Shown: one piece after another, positions 1-9,103 of the stretch
Layout of the letters: each line of letters opens with the position of its first letter
Position numbering within the stretch: position 1 is the stretch's first letter
Source of the DNA: Candidatus Gastranaerophilales bacterium
GTDB taxonomy: Bacteria; Cyanobacteriota; Vampirovibrionia; Gastranaerophilales; Gastranaerophilaceae
Assembly: GCA_944324485.1 (NCBI GenBank)
Contig: CALUWM010000011.1
Coordinates: 1-62,559, forward strand
Direction of reading: 5' to 3'
DNA: 62,559 bases
The notes under the pieces: model-generated
What the model was told of the DNA's origin: nothing
Seen by the model: only the letters and a program-made list of their open reading frames with translations
The model's database searches: none
Translations under genes and position numbers: made by a program

Positions 1-1194
1 AGTAAAATTGAAGACGCCTTAATTGGTTATCAAAAAGGTAAAATAATTATAGTTGTTGATGATGAAGACAGAGAAAATGAAGGCGATATGATATGCAATG
101 CAAAATTTGCAACTCCTGAAGTTATAAACTACATGGCTCAAAATGCAAGAGGACTTATATGTGTTGCTATCAATAGTGACATTGCAGAAAAAATGCAACT
201 CAATCAAATGGTTGCACAAAATACGGAAAGCATGAAAACAGCCTTTACCGTATCAGTTGATGCAGATGAAAAATATGGAGTAACAACAGGCATATCAGCT
301 TTTGACAGAGCAAAAACAATTGAAATTTTAATCAACCCAGATTCATCTCCTCAAGATTTAAGACGCCCGGGACATCTTTTTCCTTGCGTTTCAAGAAAAG
401 GTGGAGTATTAGAGCGTATAGGTCATACTGAAGCGGTTGTAGATTTAGCCAAATTAACTAATTTACCATTAGCAGGAGCAATGTGCGAAATAATGACTCC
501 AGATGGCCATATGGCAAGAAGAGACTATATTATAGAATTTGCAAAGAAAAATGATATAAAAGTTATCACAGTTGCAGATTTGGTTAAATATCGTATATCC
601 AAAGAAATGACTGTCAAAATGGAAGCCAGTGCTAAGCTTCCGACACAATTTGGCGAATTTACAATACTCGGATACAGAAATTTATTAAACAATGACGAAT
701 ATGTTGCACTTATAAAAGATGACGGCACGGATAAAATACCAATGGTTAGAGTACATTCAGAATGCTTAACCGGAGATATTTTTCACAGTTTAAGATGTGA
801 TTGCAACTATCAACTTCATACCGCATTAAAAATGATAAATGACTATGGCAAAGGAGCTTTAGTTTATTTAAGAGGGCAAGAAGGTAGAGGTATTGGTTTA
901 ATAAATAAAATAAAAGCATACGCTCTTCAAGACAAAGGTGAAGATACGGTAGAAGCAAATATATCACTTGGTTTTGCACCGGACTTAAGGGATTACGGAA
1001 TTGGAGCACAAATTTTAAGACAGATAGGCTATTCACAATTTAACCTTTTAACGAACAATCCAACCAAAATAATCGGACTAGAGGGTTATGGCTTAGAAAT
1101 TATCAAAAGAATACCAATTGAACCAATAATTACAAAATATAATGAAAAATATATAAAAACAAAAATTGAAAAAATGCACCATATGATACGATAA
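1..1194 (+). CDS. ribBA: Bifunctional riboflavin enzyme RibBA, 5' end outside the window
   Basis: This protein makes two riboflavin precursors: 3,4-dihydroxy-2-butanone 4-phosphate from ribulose 5-phosphate, and the pyrimidine precursor from GTP. The frame is open from the first base of the window, so the true start lies upstream; the internal ATG at 88 is not the start because the conserved [10 protein letters not shown] motif of the butanone-phosphate synthase precedes it (about bases 58-87). The second half carries the GTP cyclohydrolase II zinc cysteines ([14 protein letters not shown], about bases 766-807) and the RGQEGRGIG loop, so both domains are present. It ends 41 bases before a GNAT gene on the same strand. 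Only a few N-terminal residues should be missing. No frameshift is visible. Confidence 0.95.
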   Translation, partial: SKIEDALIGYQKGKIIIVVDDEDRENEGDMICNAKFATPEVINYMAQNARGLICVAINSDIAEKMQLNQMVAQNTESMKTAFTVSVDADEKYGVTTGISAFDRAKTIEILINPDSSPQDLRRPGHLFPCVSRKGGVLERIGHTEAVVDLAKLTNLPLAGAMCEIMTPDGHMARRDYIIEFAKKNDIKVITVADLVKYRISKEMTVKMEASAKLPTQFGEFTILGYRNLLNNDEYVALIKDDGTDKIPMVRVHSECLTGDIFHSLRCDCNYQLHTALKMINDYGKGALVYLRGQEGRGIGLINKIKAYALQDKGEDTVEANISLGFAPDLRDYGIGAQILRQIGYSQFNLLTNNPTKIIGLEGYGLEIIKRIPIEPIITKYNEKYIKTKIEKMHHMIR

Positions 1195-1235
1195 GTTACA
1201 TTTCTACATAATTATTTGATAAAAAATTTACTTCC

Positions 1236-2249
1236 ATGGTACAATTTGTAAAAACCAAGGAAAGTATTGCTTTTATGTATGATATTGCTGTATTAGAAGA
1301 AAAATATTTTAGAGTATTCCAAGGGGCATACAACGATTTTCGCCTCAGAGCCAGAACAGATTATAAATTTGAAATCGATCCTCTGCTATATGATGATTTT
1401 ATAGACTCATTTACAAAGGGGTTAATTAATTGCATAATTCTTCTTGAAGATTCAATACCAACAGGATTTTTAGCTTATACAACCGTACCACATGATGTTA
1501 TTGAATTATTTGTTATTCATTGTTTAGGAAATGAAGATATAACCGAAAAAAGAAGATGCTTATTTGAAAAGTTTATGGAACAAACAAAAAGCCAAAGAAA
1601 ACATTCGGTCGTAAGCTATGCAATGCTTGGCGTACAAGAAAACTTCAAAAAAGATGTTGCAGAATTTGGATTTAATTTTATTGATACGGGTGTTGTTGTT
1701 TTTGACATTAAAAACAAACAGGCAATAAAAGAATTGTCTCAATTTAATTTTACTGATTTACCAATAGGATATAAATTTACACCATACAGAGATATATATT
1801 TTGAAGAATTATCAGAAGCAATCTATAACTCATTTAAAGATTCATCAGATGTGAACTTCGATGCCAGATTTGCTTCTCTTGACGGTTGCAGAGATATTAC
1901 CCATAAAATTACAACATCAATATATGGAAGATTCTTACCTCAAGCAAGCAAAATTTTACTATATGAAAACAGACTTGTTGGCTTCTGTTTAGCAAATGTA
2001 ACCGGTGATGGTATTGCAAATTTACCTTTAATCGGAATACTTCCGGAGCATAGGGGCTTCAAATTATCAAAACCATTAGTTAAAGCAGCTGTTCTTGATA
2101 TAATAAAATTGCATCAAGGCGGTATTGTTGAATTAAACGAGCTTAATGCAAGCCTGGATTTAAGTTTACAAAGTGCAGTTAAGATGTATGAATCCGTAGG
2201 CTTCATTCAATCATACAGATACTCACAGGCATACCTGCCAAGAGGATAG
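1236..2249 (+). CDS. GNAT-family acetyltransferase-like protein, probably a tandem pair of GNAT folds
   Basis: This 337-residue protein has the acetyl-CoA loop of GNAT acyltransferases in its C-terminal half (PEHRGFKLSKPLV, about residues 270-282), followed by a typical end motif (AVKMYESVGF). The N-terminal half has a similar rhythm, with a strand reading IPTGFLAYTTV, but no clear acetyl-CoA loop, so it may be a degenerate first copy of the fold. The substrate cannot be read from the sequence. The gene lies between ribBA and serA, only 11 bases before serA, so it is probably co-transcribed with serA. The ATG at 1236 has a weak ribosome site; an in-frame ATG at 1275 with an AAGGAAAG stretch upstream is a possible alternative start. 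The family call is fairly secure and the role is unknown. Confidence 0.7.
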   Translation: MVQFVKTKESIAFMYDIAVLEEKYFRVFQGAYNDFRLRARTDYKFEIDPLLYDDFIDSFTKGLINCIILLEDSIPTGFLAYTTVPHDVIELFVIHCLGNEDITEKRRCLFEKFMEQTKSQRKHSVVSYAMLGVQENFKKDVAEFGFNFIDTGVVVFDIKNKQAIKELSQFNFTDLPIGYKFTPYRDIYFEELSEAIYNSFKDSSDVNFDARFASLDGCRDITHKITTSIYGRFLPQASKILLYENRLVGFCLANVTGDGIANLPLIGILPEHRGFKLSKPLVKAAVLDIIKLHQGGIVELNELNASLDLSLQSAVKMYESVGFIQSYRYSQAYLPRG

Positions 2250-2260
2250 AAAGAGGAAAA

Positions 2261-3838
2261 ATGTCAAAAGTTTTAATAACGGATAAAATCAACGATTTAG
2301 CCGTAAAAATCGTATCAAGAGTTGCAGAAGTTGATAATCTTCCGACAATGGATGAAGATGAATTATGCAAGATTATTGACAAATATGACGCCCTTTTGGT
2401 TCGCTCACAAACCAAAGTAACTTCAAAAATAATTGAAGCCGGTAAAAATCTAAAAATAATAGGTAGAGCTGGAGTCGGAGTAGACAATATCGATATAGAA
2501 GCAGCTACACAAAAAGGTATAATTGTGGTAAATTCTCCAGACGGAAATACACACGCAGCGGCAGAACATACAATTGCTATGATGATGGCAATGTCAAGAA
2601 ATATCCCTTCTGCAGATGCCTCGATAAAAAATGGTCTATGGGAACGTTCAAAATTTACGGGAGTTGAAGTATATAATAAAACTTTAGGCATTATAGGGCT
2701 TGGAAAAATAGGTTCACATGTAGCAAACGTTGCTATTGCATTAGGAATGAAAGTTGTAGTATTTGATCCTTATTCAAATCCTGAAGTAATTGAAAACATG
2801 GGAGCTAAATATATTAAGCATTTAGATGATTTTTGGGGAATATGTGACTATATAACAATCCACACACCAAAAACAAAGGAAACAACAAGCTTAATAAATA
2901 CAAATACTATCAACAGAATGAAAAAAGGAGTCAGAATAATAAATTGTGCTCGTGGCGGAATTATTGACGAAAAAGCACTTTTTGAAGCAGTTAAAGCAGG
3001 GCAAGTGGCACAATGTGCGATTGATGTCTTTGAAGACGAAAAAAATATTGCATCTTCGCCATTATTAAAACTTGATAGAAATGCTATTTTAACTCCTCAT
3101 CTTGGAGCAAGCACCGATGAAGCTCAAATTAATGTTGCTATTGATGTTGCAAATCAGGTGGCAGAAGTATTATCAGGCAGAAATGCAACCAGTGCAATTA
3201 ATATACCTGCGCTAAAACCCCAAAAACTTGAAGCAGTAAAAGATTATATGGATTTAGCACAAAATATAGCTCAAATCGCTTCACAAATTTCAAATGGAGC
3301 AATAAAAGAAGTCTCAATTATAGCAGGCGGAAAATTGTCTAATTTAGATATTTCACCTCTTGAGATTGCAATATTAAAAGGGGTATTGTCTACAAATATG
3401 GTTGGTATAAATTATGTAAACGCACCTGTTATAGCAAAACAAAGAGGTATAGAGGTTAAAACATCAAAAACAAATGATAACGAAAACTCAATTGAAGTAA
3501 ACATTAAGACATCGGAAAAAATTGTAAAAGTTAAGGGTGCCTTGCTTGCAAAAGATATAAAAAGAATTATTCAAATAAATAATTATATCACATCAATAGA
3601 ACCTAAAAAGCACATGTTGCTTGTACCGCATATAAATAAACCAAATATGGTCGCAAAAGTAGCAGGAATATTAGGATGCGACGATATAAATATTTCCGGT
3701 ATGCAAGTAGCACAATCAACAGACATACCTGAAAAATCCATTATGATAATAAATACAGATAGCGAGGTTAATGCAGAAACACTTGATAAAATAATGGCAA
3801 CAGACGGAATAGATAAAGCAAAATATATTGGATTATAA
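2261..3838 (+). CDS. serA: D-3-phosphoglycerate dehydrogenase SerA
   Basis: SerA oxidises 3-phosphoglycerate to 3-phosphohydroxypyruvate with NAD, the first committed step of serine synthesis in the cytoplasm. The protein has 525 residues, the long form of the family: a substrate and NAD-binding region (residues 1-315, with the Rossmann GLGKIG motif and the NCARGGIIDE active-site strand), an intervening allosteric-substrate-binding domain (about 320-450) and a C-terminal ACT domain (about 453-525), which in this family usually binds serine for feedback control. An AGAGGAAAA ribosome site precedes the ATG. It follows the GNAT gene by 11 bases. The ACT domain includes the expected NKPNMVAKVAGILG strand, so serine regulation is likely, though I infer this from family knowledge. 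Confidence 0.95.
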   Translation: MSKVLITDKINDLAVKIVSRVAEVDNLPTMDEDELCKIIDKYDALLVRSQTKVTSKIIEAGKNLKIIGRAGVGVDNIDIEAATQKGIIVVNSPDGNTHAAAEHTIAMMMAMSRNIPSADASIKNGLWERSKFTGVEVYNKTLGIIGLGKIGSHVANVAIALGMKVVVFDPYSNPEVIENMGAKYIKHLDDFWGICDYITIHTPKTKETTSLINTNTINRMKKGVRIINCARGGIIDEKALFEAVKAGQVAQCAIDVFEDEKNIASSPLLKLDRNAILTPHLGASTDEAQINVAIDVANQVAEVLSGRNATSAINIPALKPQKLEAVKDYMDLAQNIAQIASQISNGAIKEVSIIAGGKLSNLDISPLEIAILKGVLSTNMVGINYVNAPVIAKQRGIEVKTSKTNDNENSIEVNIKTSEKIVKVKGALLAKDIKRIIQINNYITSIEPKKHMLLVPHINKPNMVAKVAGILGCDDINISGMQVAQSTDIPEKSIMIINTDSEVNAETLDKIMATDGIDKAKYIGL

Positions 3839-3909
3839 TAAATTTTAATCCAGAATACTATTGCTTTATTTTAAATTTTGTAGTTAACTAATATATGAGA
3901 TAGGTGTTA

Positions 3910-3944
3910 TGTAAAGTTTTGTAAAATTGATTGTGTGTTGTAAA
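3910..3944 (+). promoter_or_regulatory. TGTAAA direct repeats, candidate operator A
   Basis: TGTAAA occurs at 3910, 3920 and 3939. The first two form TGTAAAGTTTTGTAAA, copies exactly 10 bases apart, which puts them on the same face of the helix. The array sits about 100 bases before the start of the gene at 4026. Closely similar pairs lie upstream of two other lineage-type genes (24358-24373 and 19630-19645 on the minus strand). A regulator-binding role is inferred from the repetition and spacing. Confidence 0.45.
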
Positions 3945-3979
3945 AATAAAAAGCAAAAAAAATAAATCAACAGTTTTAA

Positions 3980-3985
3980 TATAAT
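3980..3985 (+). promoter_or_regulatory. Candidate -10 box (TATAAT) for the gene at 4026
   Basis: A perfect TATAAT lies 41 bases before the ATG and downstream of the TGTAAA repeats. No good -35 box is present at the usual distance, which fits a promoter that depends on an activator, but this is inference. Confidence 0.4.
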
Positions 3986-4025
3986 TGTAAATTAAAAATA
4001 TACAGAAAAGGTGAGGTATAAAATT

Positions 4026-4994
4026 ATGTCAGTAAATGCTATTCAAGGTCAGTTTTCTCAAGAAAACAGAAAAAGAAACACTGCAATAGGTGCAGGCGTA
4101 GGTGCTGTTGCCGGTGCTGGAATTGGCTATGCAACAAAAGGTATAGCAACAGTTAATGAAGGGAAAACAGAACTTAGTAAAGATGTTTTTAATCGCGCAG
4201 TTGGAATGATTGCAGCTAATCAAAAATCAAACAGCGACGCTCTTAAAAATATTGATAAGCTTAAAACAGCAGCAAATGAAGCAAAAAACGAACTAGGTAA
4301 ACTTGCAAAACCAGCTGAAGATGCAGCTGAAGAAGTTAAAAATACATTCAAAGCAGCTGAAGAAAAAGCAAAAACTGCGGCAGATAAATTAAAATCTGCA
4401 CAAGAAAAATTCTTAAAAAGCAATGACTACACATTAAAAGAAAACGAATCACTTGAAGCAGCTGTTGACGCTGTTAAATCAAAACAAACTTTTGATTTAA
4501 CAGGAATCAAATTAGCACAATCAAAAGTTGGCACAACATTAAAAGAAGCTACAAAAGATAACAAAGCTGCAACACTAGAAGACATGAAAAACGTAATCAA
4601 AGCTTATACTGAAGCTGCCGGAAAAAATGCAGATTTATCTATTAATGGTTTAAATGTAGCTGACATTACCGAAGAAACATTAAAAGACGAAGGCAATGTT
4701 AAAAAATACTTTGGACAAATTCAAGAAGCTGTAAAAAAAGGTGAAGAAAACGAAGGAACCCTTAAAACAACATTGAATGGTGTATTTGAAAACGGCAAAA
4801 AGAAATTTAAAGAAATAGCAGAAAATACCGAACAAGGAGTAAAAGACGCAGTAAACTACGTTAAAAAAGCTGCTAAATCAGTTAAAATGAAACAAGCGGC
4901 AATCATTGGTGCGGCAGCAGCCGTTGTTGCTGGTGCGGTAGCATTTATCGCATCTAAAGCTCCAAAAGCAACCGAACAAAAAGAAGAAAAATAA
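4026..4994 (+). CDS. Unknown lineage-type protein with glycine-rich N-terminus, coiled coil and C-terminal membrane segment
   Basis: I do not recognise a named family. From the ATG at 4026 the protein has 322 residues; this start is chosen over the in-frame GTG at 4011 because AAAGGTGAGG (4007-4016) is an excellent ribosome site for it and is used up by the earlier codon. The N-terminus carries a glycine/alanine-rich hydrophobic stretch (AIGAGVGAVAGAGIGYA, about residues 22-38) that looks like a glycine zipper. A long Ala/Glu/Lys-rich helical and probably coiled-coil region follows, and a hydrophobic segment (AAIIGAAAAVVAGAVAFIA) sits near the C-terminus before a charged tail. There is no Sec signal peptide. 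The gene stands alone between a TGTAAA-repeat promoter and a strong terminator. A membrane-bending or tethering role is possible but unsupported. Confidence 0.75.
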   Translation: MSVNAIQGQFSQENRKRNTAIGAGVGAVAGAGIGYATKGIATVNEGKTELSKDVFNRAVGMIAANQKSNSDALKNIDKLKTAANEAKNELGKLAKPAEDAAEEVKNTFKAAEEKAKTAADKLKSAQEKFLKSNDYTLKENESLEAAVDAVKSKQTFDLTGIKLAQSKVGTTLKEATKDNKAATLEDMKNVIKAYTEAAGKNADLSINGLNVADITEETLKDEGNVKKYFGQIQEAVKKGEENEGTLKTTLNGVFENGKKKFKEIAENTEQGVKDAVNYVKKAAKSVKMKQAAIIGAAAAVVAGAVAFIASKAPKATEQKEEK

Positions 4995-5030
4995 TTCGAA
5001 TAGCATATTTGGACATATTTAATAATAAAA

Positions 5031-5064
5031 AAACATCAGGAAATATATATTTCCTGATGTTTTT
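5031..5064 (+). terminator. Rho-independent terminator after the gene at 4026
   Basis: A perfect palindrome with the stem core AACATCAGGAAATA is followed by a T run. It ends the upstream gene 36 bases after its stop codon. The preceding A run means it could also work on the opposite strand. Confidence 0.85.
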
Positions 5065-5120
5065 GCTAGTTCGTTTATACTAAAAAATTATATAAATATG
5101 CTTAAAATTGTTTTTTCATA

Positions 5121-5126
5121 TAAAAT
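5121..5126 (+). promoter_or_regulatory. -10 box of mlaE, leaderless type
   Basis: TAAAAT ends exactly six bases before the mlaE ATG (5133) and no ribosome site is visible, so transcription would begin at or next to the start codon. Confidence 0.5.
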
Positions 5127-5132
5127 ATAAAT

Positions 5133-5930
5133 ATGTTCGAACTAAATAAAACACTCACTTATCAAAGTTTTGCTTTGCTTTGGGAAGAAATAAAAGACTT
5201 TTTAATCACATTAGGTAGAATGGGATGTGATTTTTGTAGTGTTTTAAAATATATTATAAAATTACGCATCAATTTTAAGGAAGTTATAGAGCAATCTAAA
5301 CGATTTGCATATGACAGCATTCCAATCAGTTTAACAATCGTTGGAATGACATCAGCAATTATTGCAATGCAACTCGCTCCGGAATTAGCAAAACAAGGCG
5401 GAGCCGATTATACCGGTATGCTTTCTGCCTTAGTCATGGTAAGAGAATTGGCAGTTGTAATGAGTGGCTTTGCAATAATTTCAATGGTAGGTTCATCTTT
5501 TGCTTCTGAAATTGCATCCATGGCAGTAACGGAGCAACTAAGTGCAATGAAGGTTTTAAAAGTAGACCCCATTGAATTTCTAATTGTTCCAAGATTTGTT
5601 GCGGGAGTAATATTTATGCCAATGGTTTTTATTATTTCTGCGACTTTCGGTTTGATTTGTGCAGGCTATGTATCAAACATAACAGCTGATTTAAGCCTAT
5701 TAAATTATTATACTTCACTTTGGCATGGTTTATATGTAAGAGATATATTCATAGCAATTTTAAAAGCTTCATTTTTTGGAGGAACAATAGCTTTAATTAG
5801 TTGCTCGTGCGGATATTCAACAAGAGGTGGTGCAAAAGAGGTCGGTATTGCAACCACTAAAGCAGTTGTATGGTCATTTTTGGCAATTGCTTTATGGGAT
5901 TTTATATTTGCTTCGGTATTTTATTTGTAG
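5133..5930 (+). CDS. mlaE: MlaE-family ABC transporter permease for lipid transport
   Basis: This 265-residue membrane protein belongs to the MlaE/YrbE permease family, which moves phospholipids between the inner and outer membranes. Family signs are the conserved amphipathic stretch before the first core helix, the core motifs around MLSALVMVRELAVVMSGFA and SEIASMAVTEQLSAMKVL, and a hydrophobic end (WSFLAIALWDFIFASVFYL). About five hydrophobic segments are visible. Six bases separate it from the ATPase gene mlaF, followed by the MCE-domain gene, so the whole transporter is encoded in order. The direction of transport cannot be told from the sequence. An extra charged N-terminal region of about 60 residues precedes the core, as in many members. 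Its start appears leaderless. Confidence 0.92.
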   Translation: MFELNKTLTYQSFALLWEEIKDFLITLGRMGCDFCSVLKYIIKLRINFKEVIEQSKRFAYDSIPISLTIVGMTSAIIAMQLAPELAKQGGADYTGMLSALVMVRELAVVMSGFAIISMVGSSFASEIASMAVTEQLSAMKVLKVDPIEFLIVPRFVAGVIFMPMVFIISATFGLICAGYVSNITADLSLLNYYTSLWHGLYVRDIFIAILKASFFGGTIALISCSCGYSTRGGAKEVGIATTKAVVWSFLAIALWDFIFASVFYL

Positions 5931-5936
5931 GTTATT

Positions 5937-6662
5937 ATGTCTTTAGAAGTTAAAAATTTATCAAAATCTTTTGAAGGAAAAAAAGTTTTAAATAACATAT
6001 CGTTTGAAATTCTAAACGGACAAACTCTTGGTGTTATTGGTTTTTCAGGTTCCGGAAAATCTACGCTATTAAAAATAATCTCAGGAATACTAGAAAAAGA
6101 TTCAGGGGAAATAATATATCCAAAAGATTCAGAAATTGCTATGTCATTTCAATATAGTGCACTGTTTGATTTCTTAGATGTATATGACAACATAGCTTTC
6201 CCGCTTGTTGAAAGAAAAGAATTCAGATCAAAATATACGCAAAATGAAATCTCAAAAATAGTAAAAGATAAGCTAAAGATGGTCGGTCTTGAAGGAATAG
6301 AAAACTTGTATCCTTCTGAATTATCAGGCGGCATGCAAAAAAGAGTTGGGTTTGCAAGGGCTATTGTTACAAACCCAAAAATAATTTTATATGATGAACC
6401 AACAGCCGGTCTTGATCCTGTTACATCAACTATGATTGAAGATTATATAGTCAGATTAAAAAATGAACTAAATGCCTCATGCGTTGTTGTAACACACCAA
6501 CTTTCCACAATAAAAAGAGCGGTTGATTACGTAATTATGTTATATCAAGGTAATATAGTTTTTAAAGGAAGTGTTCAGGAATTATTAGAAGGCAGAAACG
6601 ATTATGCAAGACAATTTGTAAGTGCCTCAATAAACGGACCAATGAACATAGCAACAAAATAA
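5937..6662 (+). CDS. mlaF: MlaF-family ABC transporter ATPase
   Basis: This 241-residue ATPase powers the MlaE permease from the cytoplasmic side. Walker A (GFSGSGKS) is at residues 35-42, the Q loop is in MSFQYSALFDFL, the ABC signature LSGGMQKR at 129-136, Walker B (ILYDEP) at 150-155, followed by the D loop AGLD and the switch His in VVTHQL. All catalytic residues are present. The start is six bases after mlaE, and the MCE gene starts 12 bases after its stop, so the three form one operon. MlaF ATPases often have a C-terminal extension that binds the neighbouring half-site; the last 20 residues here could do this. Confidence 0.93.
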   Translation: MSLEVKNLSKSFEGKKVLNNISFEILNGQTLGVIGFSGSGKSTLLKIISGILEKDSGEIIYPKDSEIAMSFQYSALFDFLDVYDNIAFPLVERKEFRSKYTQNEISKIVKDKLKMVGLEGIENLYPSELSGGMQKRVGFARAIVTNPKIILYDEPTAGLDPVTSTMIEDYIVRLKNELNASCVVVTHQLSTIKRAVDYVIMLYQGNIVFKGSVQELLEGRNDYARQFVSASINGPMNIATK

Positions 6663-6674
6663 GGAAAAAAATTA

Positions 6675-8039
6675 ATGGATAAAAAAGGTAAATACGCATC
6701 ATCTTTAAAAGTAGGTATTTTAACGCTAACCGCGATTTCAATACTGATTTTTACAGTTCTATGGGTAAAAGGAAGAAGCCTGTCTGGTGGCGAGCGTATC
6801 GACTTAGCTTTTAAAGATGTTAACGGAATGCGCGCAGGTTCAGCCGTTCAAATGATGGGTCTTAGAATTGGACAAGTAGAAGAAATTACACCCGTTATTC
6901 AAGGTAAAGACAGTTATGTCAAATTAAGATTTGTTGTAACGGAAAAAGGTGTAAAAATCCCATACGCATCGACAATCTCCATTCAACAATCAGGAATAAT
7001 AGGTGAACAATTTTTGGAAGTAACACCTCCAAAAACAGAATTTATATATGGCGAAATAAATAAATCAACTACGGATATTCAAAAAAACCAACCCATATAT
7101 ATGGAATTATCAAACGGAATGGCAGAAATCGGAAAGGTTTTAGATGCGGAAGTTCTAAAGAAATCTCAACTGCCATATCAAATAAGGCAAAAAATAAAAT
7201 CAAAAAACGTAGTAAAAGTTGCTTATATGATTGATTTACCAGGATTAATTTTAGAAAATGATATGCTTGGCTTAAAAGTTCAAAATGACAAACTATTATT
7301 CTACATTCTTGATGGTGAAATACCAATCACTCCTAATGAAAATCTAAAATATACAGTAATAGAACCTATGCGTTTGTCAGATTTCATGGACTTACAATTC
7401 AGAGCAGCTCGCTCACTTGCTGAAACTAATGACAGAGTTTCTGAAATTTTATCTGATGAATTTATAGGAAACTTAAAAAGCTCGGTTGATAATATAAGAA
7501 TACTAACCGCAAGCGCTAATACCACTTTAGACAAAGCAACAATACTTATTGATTCAAGCAAAAAAGAAATTGAAACATTAATTGCTCAATCTGATGATTT
7601 AATTAAAAGTTTAACAAAATTATCGGATAATATTAATGCAATAATTTCTGATGAAACACTTAAAAATGATGTGGTTTCAAGCATTAAATCAGTTGGAAAG
7701 ATGTCTGAAAACATAAATAAAATCTTAGAAGACAGTCAAACAGAAGAAATAATTGCAAATTCAAATGAAACAATGAGAAATTTATCTGAAATAACAAGCT
7801 ATATTAATGAATATACAAAAGATGAAAAATTAAAAGAAGATATAACTTCGACCGTTTCTAATTTGGCAAATATAACGGAAAATATATCAAAATTAATAGA
7901 TGAATACAATAAACTTGAAGATACCGAAAAACTAAAATTAAGAAGTACCGTAAAAGATGTTCTTATAATTACAAGAAATGTCAAAAAATTCTCAGAAAAA
8001 TTAAATAAACGCTTCTTATTGTTTAGACTAATGTTTTAA
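6675..8039 (+). CDS. mlaD: MlaD-family MCE-domain substrate-binding protein with long helical tail
   Basis: This 454-residue protein has one N-terminal membrane anchor (about residues 11-30) and an MCE domain (about 35-125, with RAGSAVQMMGLRIGQV and SGIIGEQFLEV) facing the periplasm. MCE domains form hexameric rings that bind lipid. Beyond the domain is a long region, including a helical stretch rich in SNETMRNLSEI-like heptads (about 240-450), which probably forms a bundle or tube reaching across the periplasm, as in the longer MCE proteins of Cyanobacteria. The 183-residue E. coli MlaD lacks such a tail. The gene follows mlaF by 12 bases and precedes lpxK by 2, linking lipid trafficking to lipid A synthesis. 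Confidence 0.88.
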   Translation: MDKKGKYASSLKVGILTLTAISILIFTVLWVKGRSLSGGERIDLAFKDVNGMRAGSAVQMMGLRIGQVEEITPVIQGKDSYVKLRFVVTEKGVKIPYASTISIQQSGIIGEQFLEVTPPKTEFIYGEINKSTTDIQKNQPIYMELSNGMAEIGKVLDAEVLKKSQLPYQIRQKIKSKNVVKVAYMIDLPGLILENDMLGLKVQNDKLLFYILDGEIPITPNENLKYTVIEPMRLSDFMDLQFRAARSLAETNDRVSEILSDEFIGNLKSSVDNIRILTASANTTLDKATILIDSSKKEIETLIAQSDDLIKSLTKLSDNINAIISDETLKNDVVSSIKSVGKMSENINKILEDSQTEEIIANSNETMRNLSEITSYINEYTKDEKLKEDITSTVSNLANITENISKLIDEYNKLEDTEKLKLRSTVKDVLIITRNVKKFSEKLNKRFLLFRLMF

Positions 8040-8041
8040 AT

Positions 8042-9103
8042 ATGACAAATACAGCAAAAAATTACTTTCAAAATTTACACTATTCAAAAATAAAAGCTAA
8101 TTTTATTTTAAATAGTGCGCTTACAATAGGAGAATTTTTCTATAAAATTATAATAAACTTTAAAAATTTCTTATACGAAAAAAAAATCCTAAAAGAAAAA
8201 AAAGTTGGAGCTTATGTAATTTGCGTAGGCAACTTAACAACAGGAGGAGTAGGCAAAACTCCAATTGTGATTGAACTTGCAAACAAAATTTCAAAAGAAA
8301 AAAAGGTCGCAATAATTTCAAGAGGATATAAATCAAAGCTTTCGTCTGAAAAACCGCATATTATAAAAGATTATTCAAACATTAAATACAATGATGGAAC
8401 ATTATGCGGAGATGAACCTTTTCAACTGGCAAAAAAGGTTTCAAATAATGTTGTGGTAATAACCTGCAAAGACAGATACAATGCAGCGCAAGAAGCAATT
8501 ATAAAATATGGAAGCGAAGTCATTATTCTTGATGACGGATTTTCAAACAGAAAACTAAAAAAAGATAAAACTATTTTAGTTATAGATTCAAAAATGCGTT
8601 TTGGAAATAACTGTCTGCTTCCAAAAGGTCCTTTAAGAGAACCTATTAATCAAATTAAAAGAGCAAATGAAATAATCATAGTAGACAAAAATGATAAAAA
8701 CTTAGATGAAGCAATAAACCTTATCAAAAAGTTCAACCTGCCTATAAAAATTTGCAAAATGGTCCCTAAAAAAATATATAATGCTCAAACAAAAGCAGAA
8801 ATCAAAAATCAAACAGAAGAAAAACAAAAAATAATTGCTTTTTGTGCCATTGGTCAACCGGAACAATTTTTTGCATTTTTGGAAGACAAATACGATATAG
8901 TACAAAAAATTTGTTTTAGTGACCACCATATGTACACAAAAAAAGATATTAAAGGCTTATTAAAAATAGCAAATGACAATAACGTAAGTACTTTTATCAC
9001 AACCCAAAAAGACGAAACAAAACTCCTATCAATAATAAAAGAGATTAAAGGCTTTTCATTTAATATTCTGGAACTGGAAAATATAATTCAAGATGTTAAA
9101 TAA
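8042..9103 (+). CDS. lpxK: Tetraacyldisaccharide 4'-kinase LpxK
   Basis: LpxK phosphorylates the 4' position of the lipid A disaccharide using ATP, at the inner face of the inner membrane. The protein has 353 residues, near the usual size. The P-loop GGVGKT is at residues 68-73, and family motifs follow: ISRGYK, GDEPFQLAK, CKDRYNAAQ and ILDDGFSNRKLKKD. The C-terminal half has the HHMYTKKDI motif. The N-terminus has a hydrophobic helix (about 21-40) that attaches the enzyme to the membrane. It starts two bases after the MCE gene, so it is in the mla operon. Its 3' end overlaps the convergent receiver-STAS gene by eight bases. Other lipid A genes are at 40533-43757. Confidence 0.94.
   Translation: MTNTAKNYFQNLHYSKIKANFILNSALTIGEFFYKIIINFKNFLYEKKILKEKKVGAYVICVGNLTTGGVGKTPIVIELANKISKEKKVAIISRGYKSKLSSEKPHIIKDYSNIKYNDGTLCGDEPFQLAKKVSNNVVVITCKDRYNAAQEAIIKYGSEVIILDDGFSNRKLKKDKTILVIDSKMRFGNNCLLPKGPLREPINQIKRANEIIIVDKNDKNLDEAINLIKKFNLPIKICKMVPKKIYNAQTKAEIKNQTEEKQKIIAFCAIGQPEQFFAFLEDKYDIVQKICFSDHHMYTKKDIKGLLKIANDNNVSTFITTQKDETKLLSIIKEIKGFSFNILELENIIQDVK

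Noticed and set aside
4011-4025. GTG start for the coiled-coil protein
   Set aside because: The GTG is part of the AAAGGTGAGG ribosome site for the ATG at 4026.
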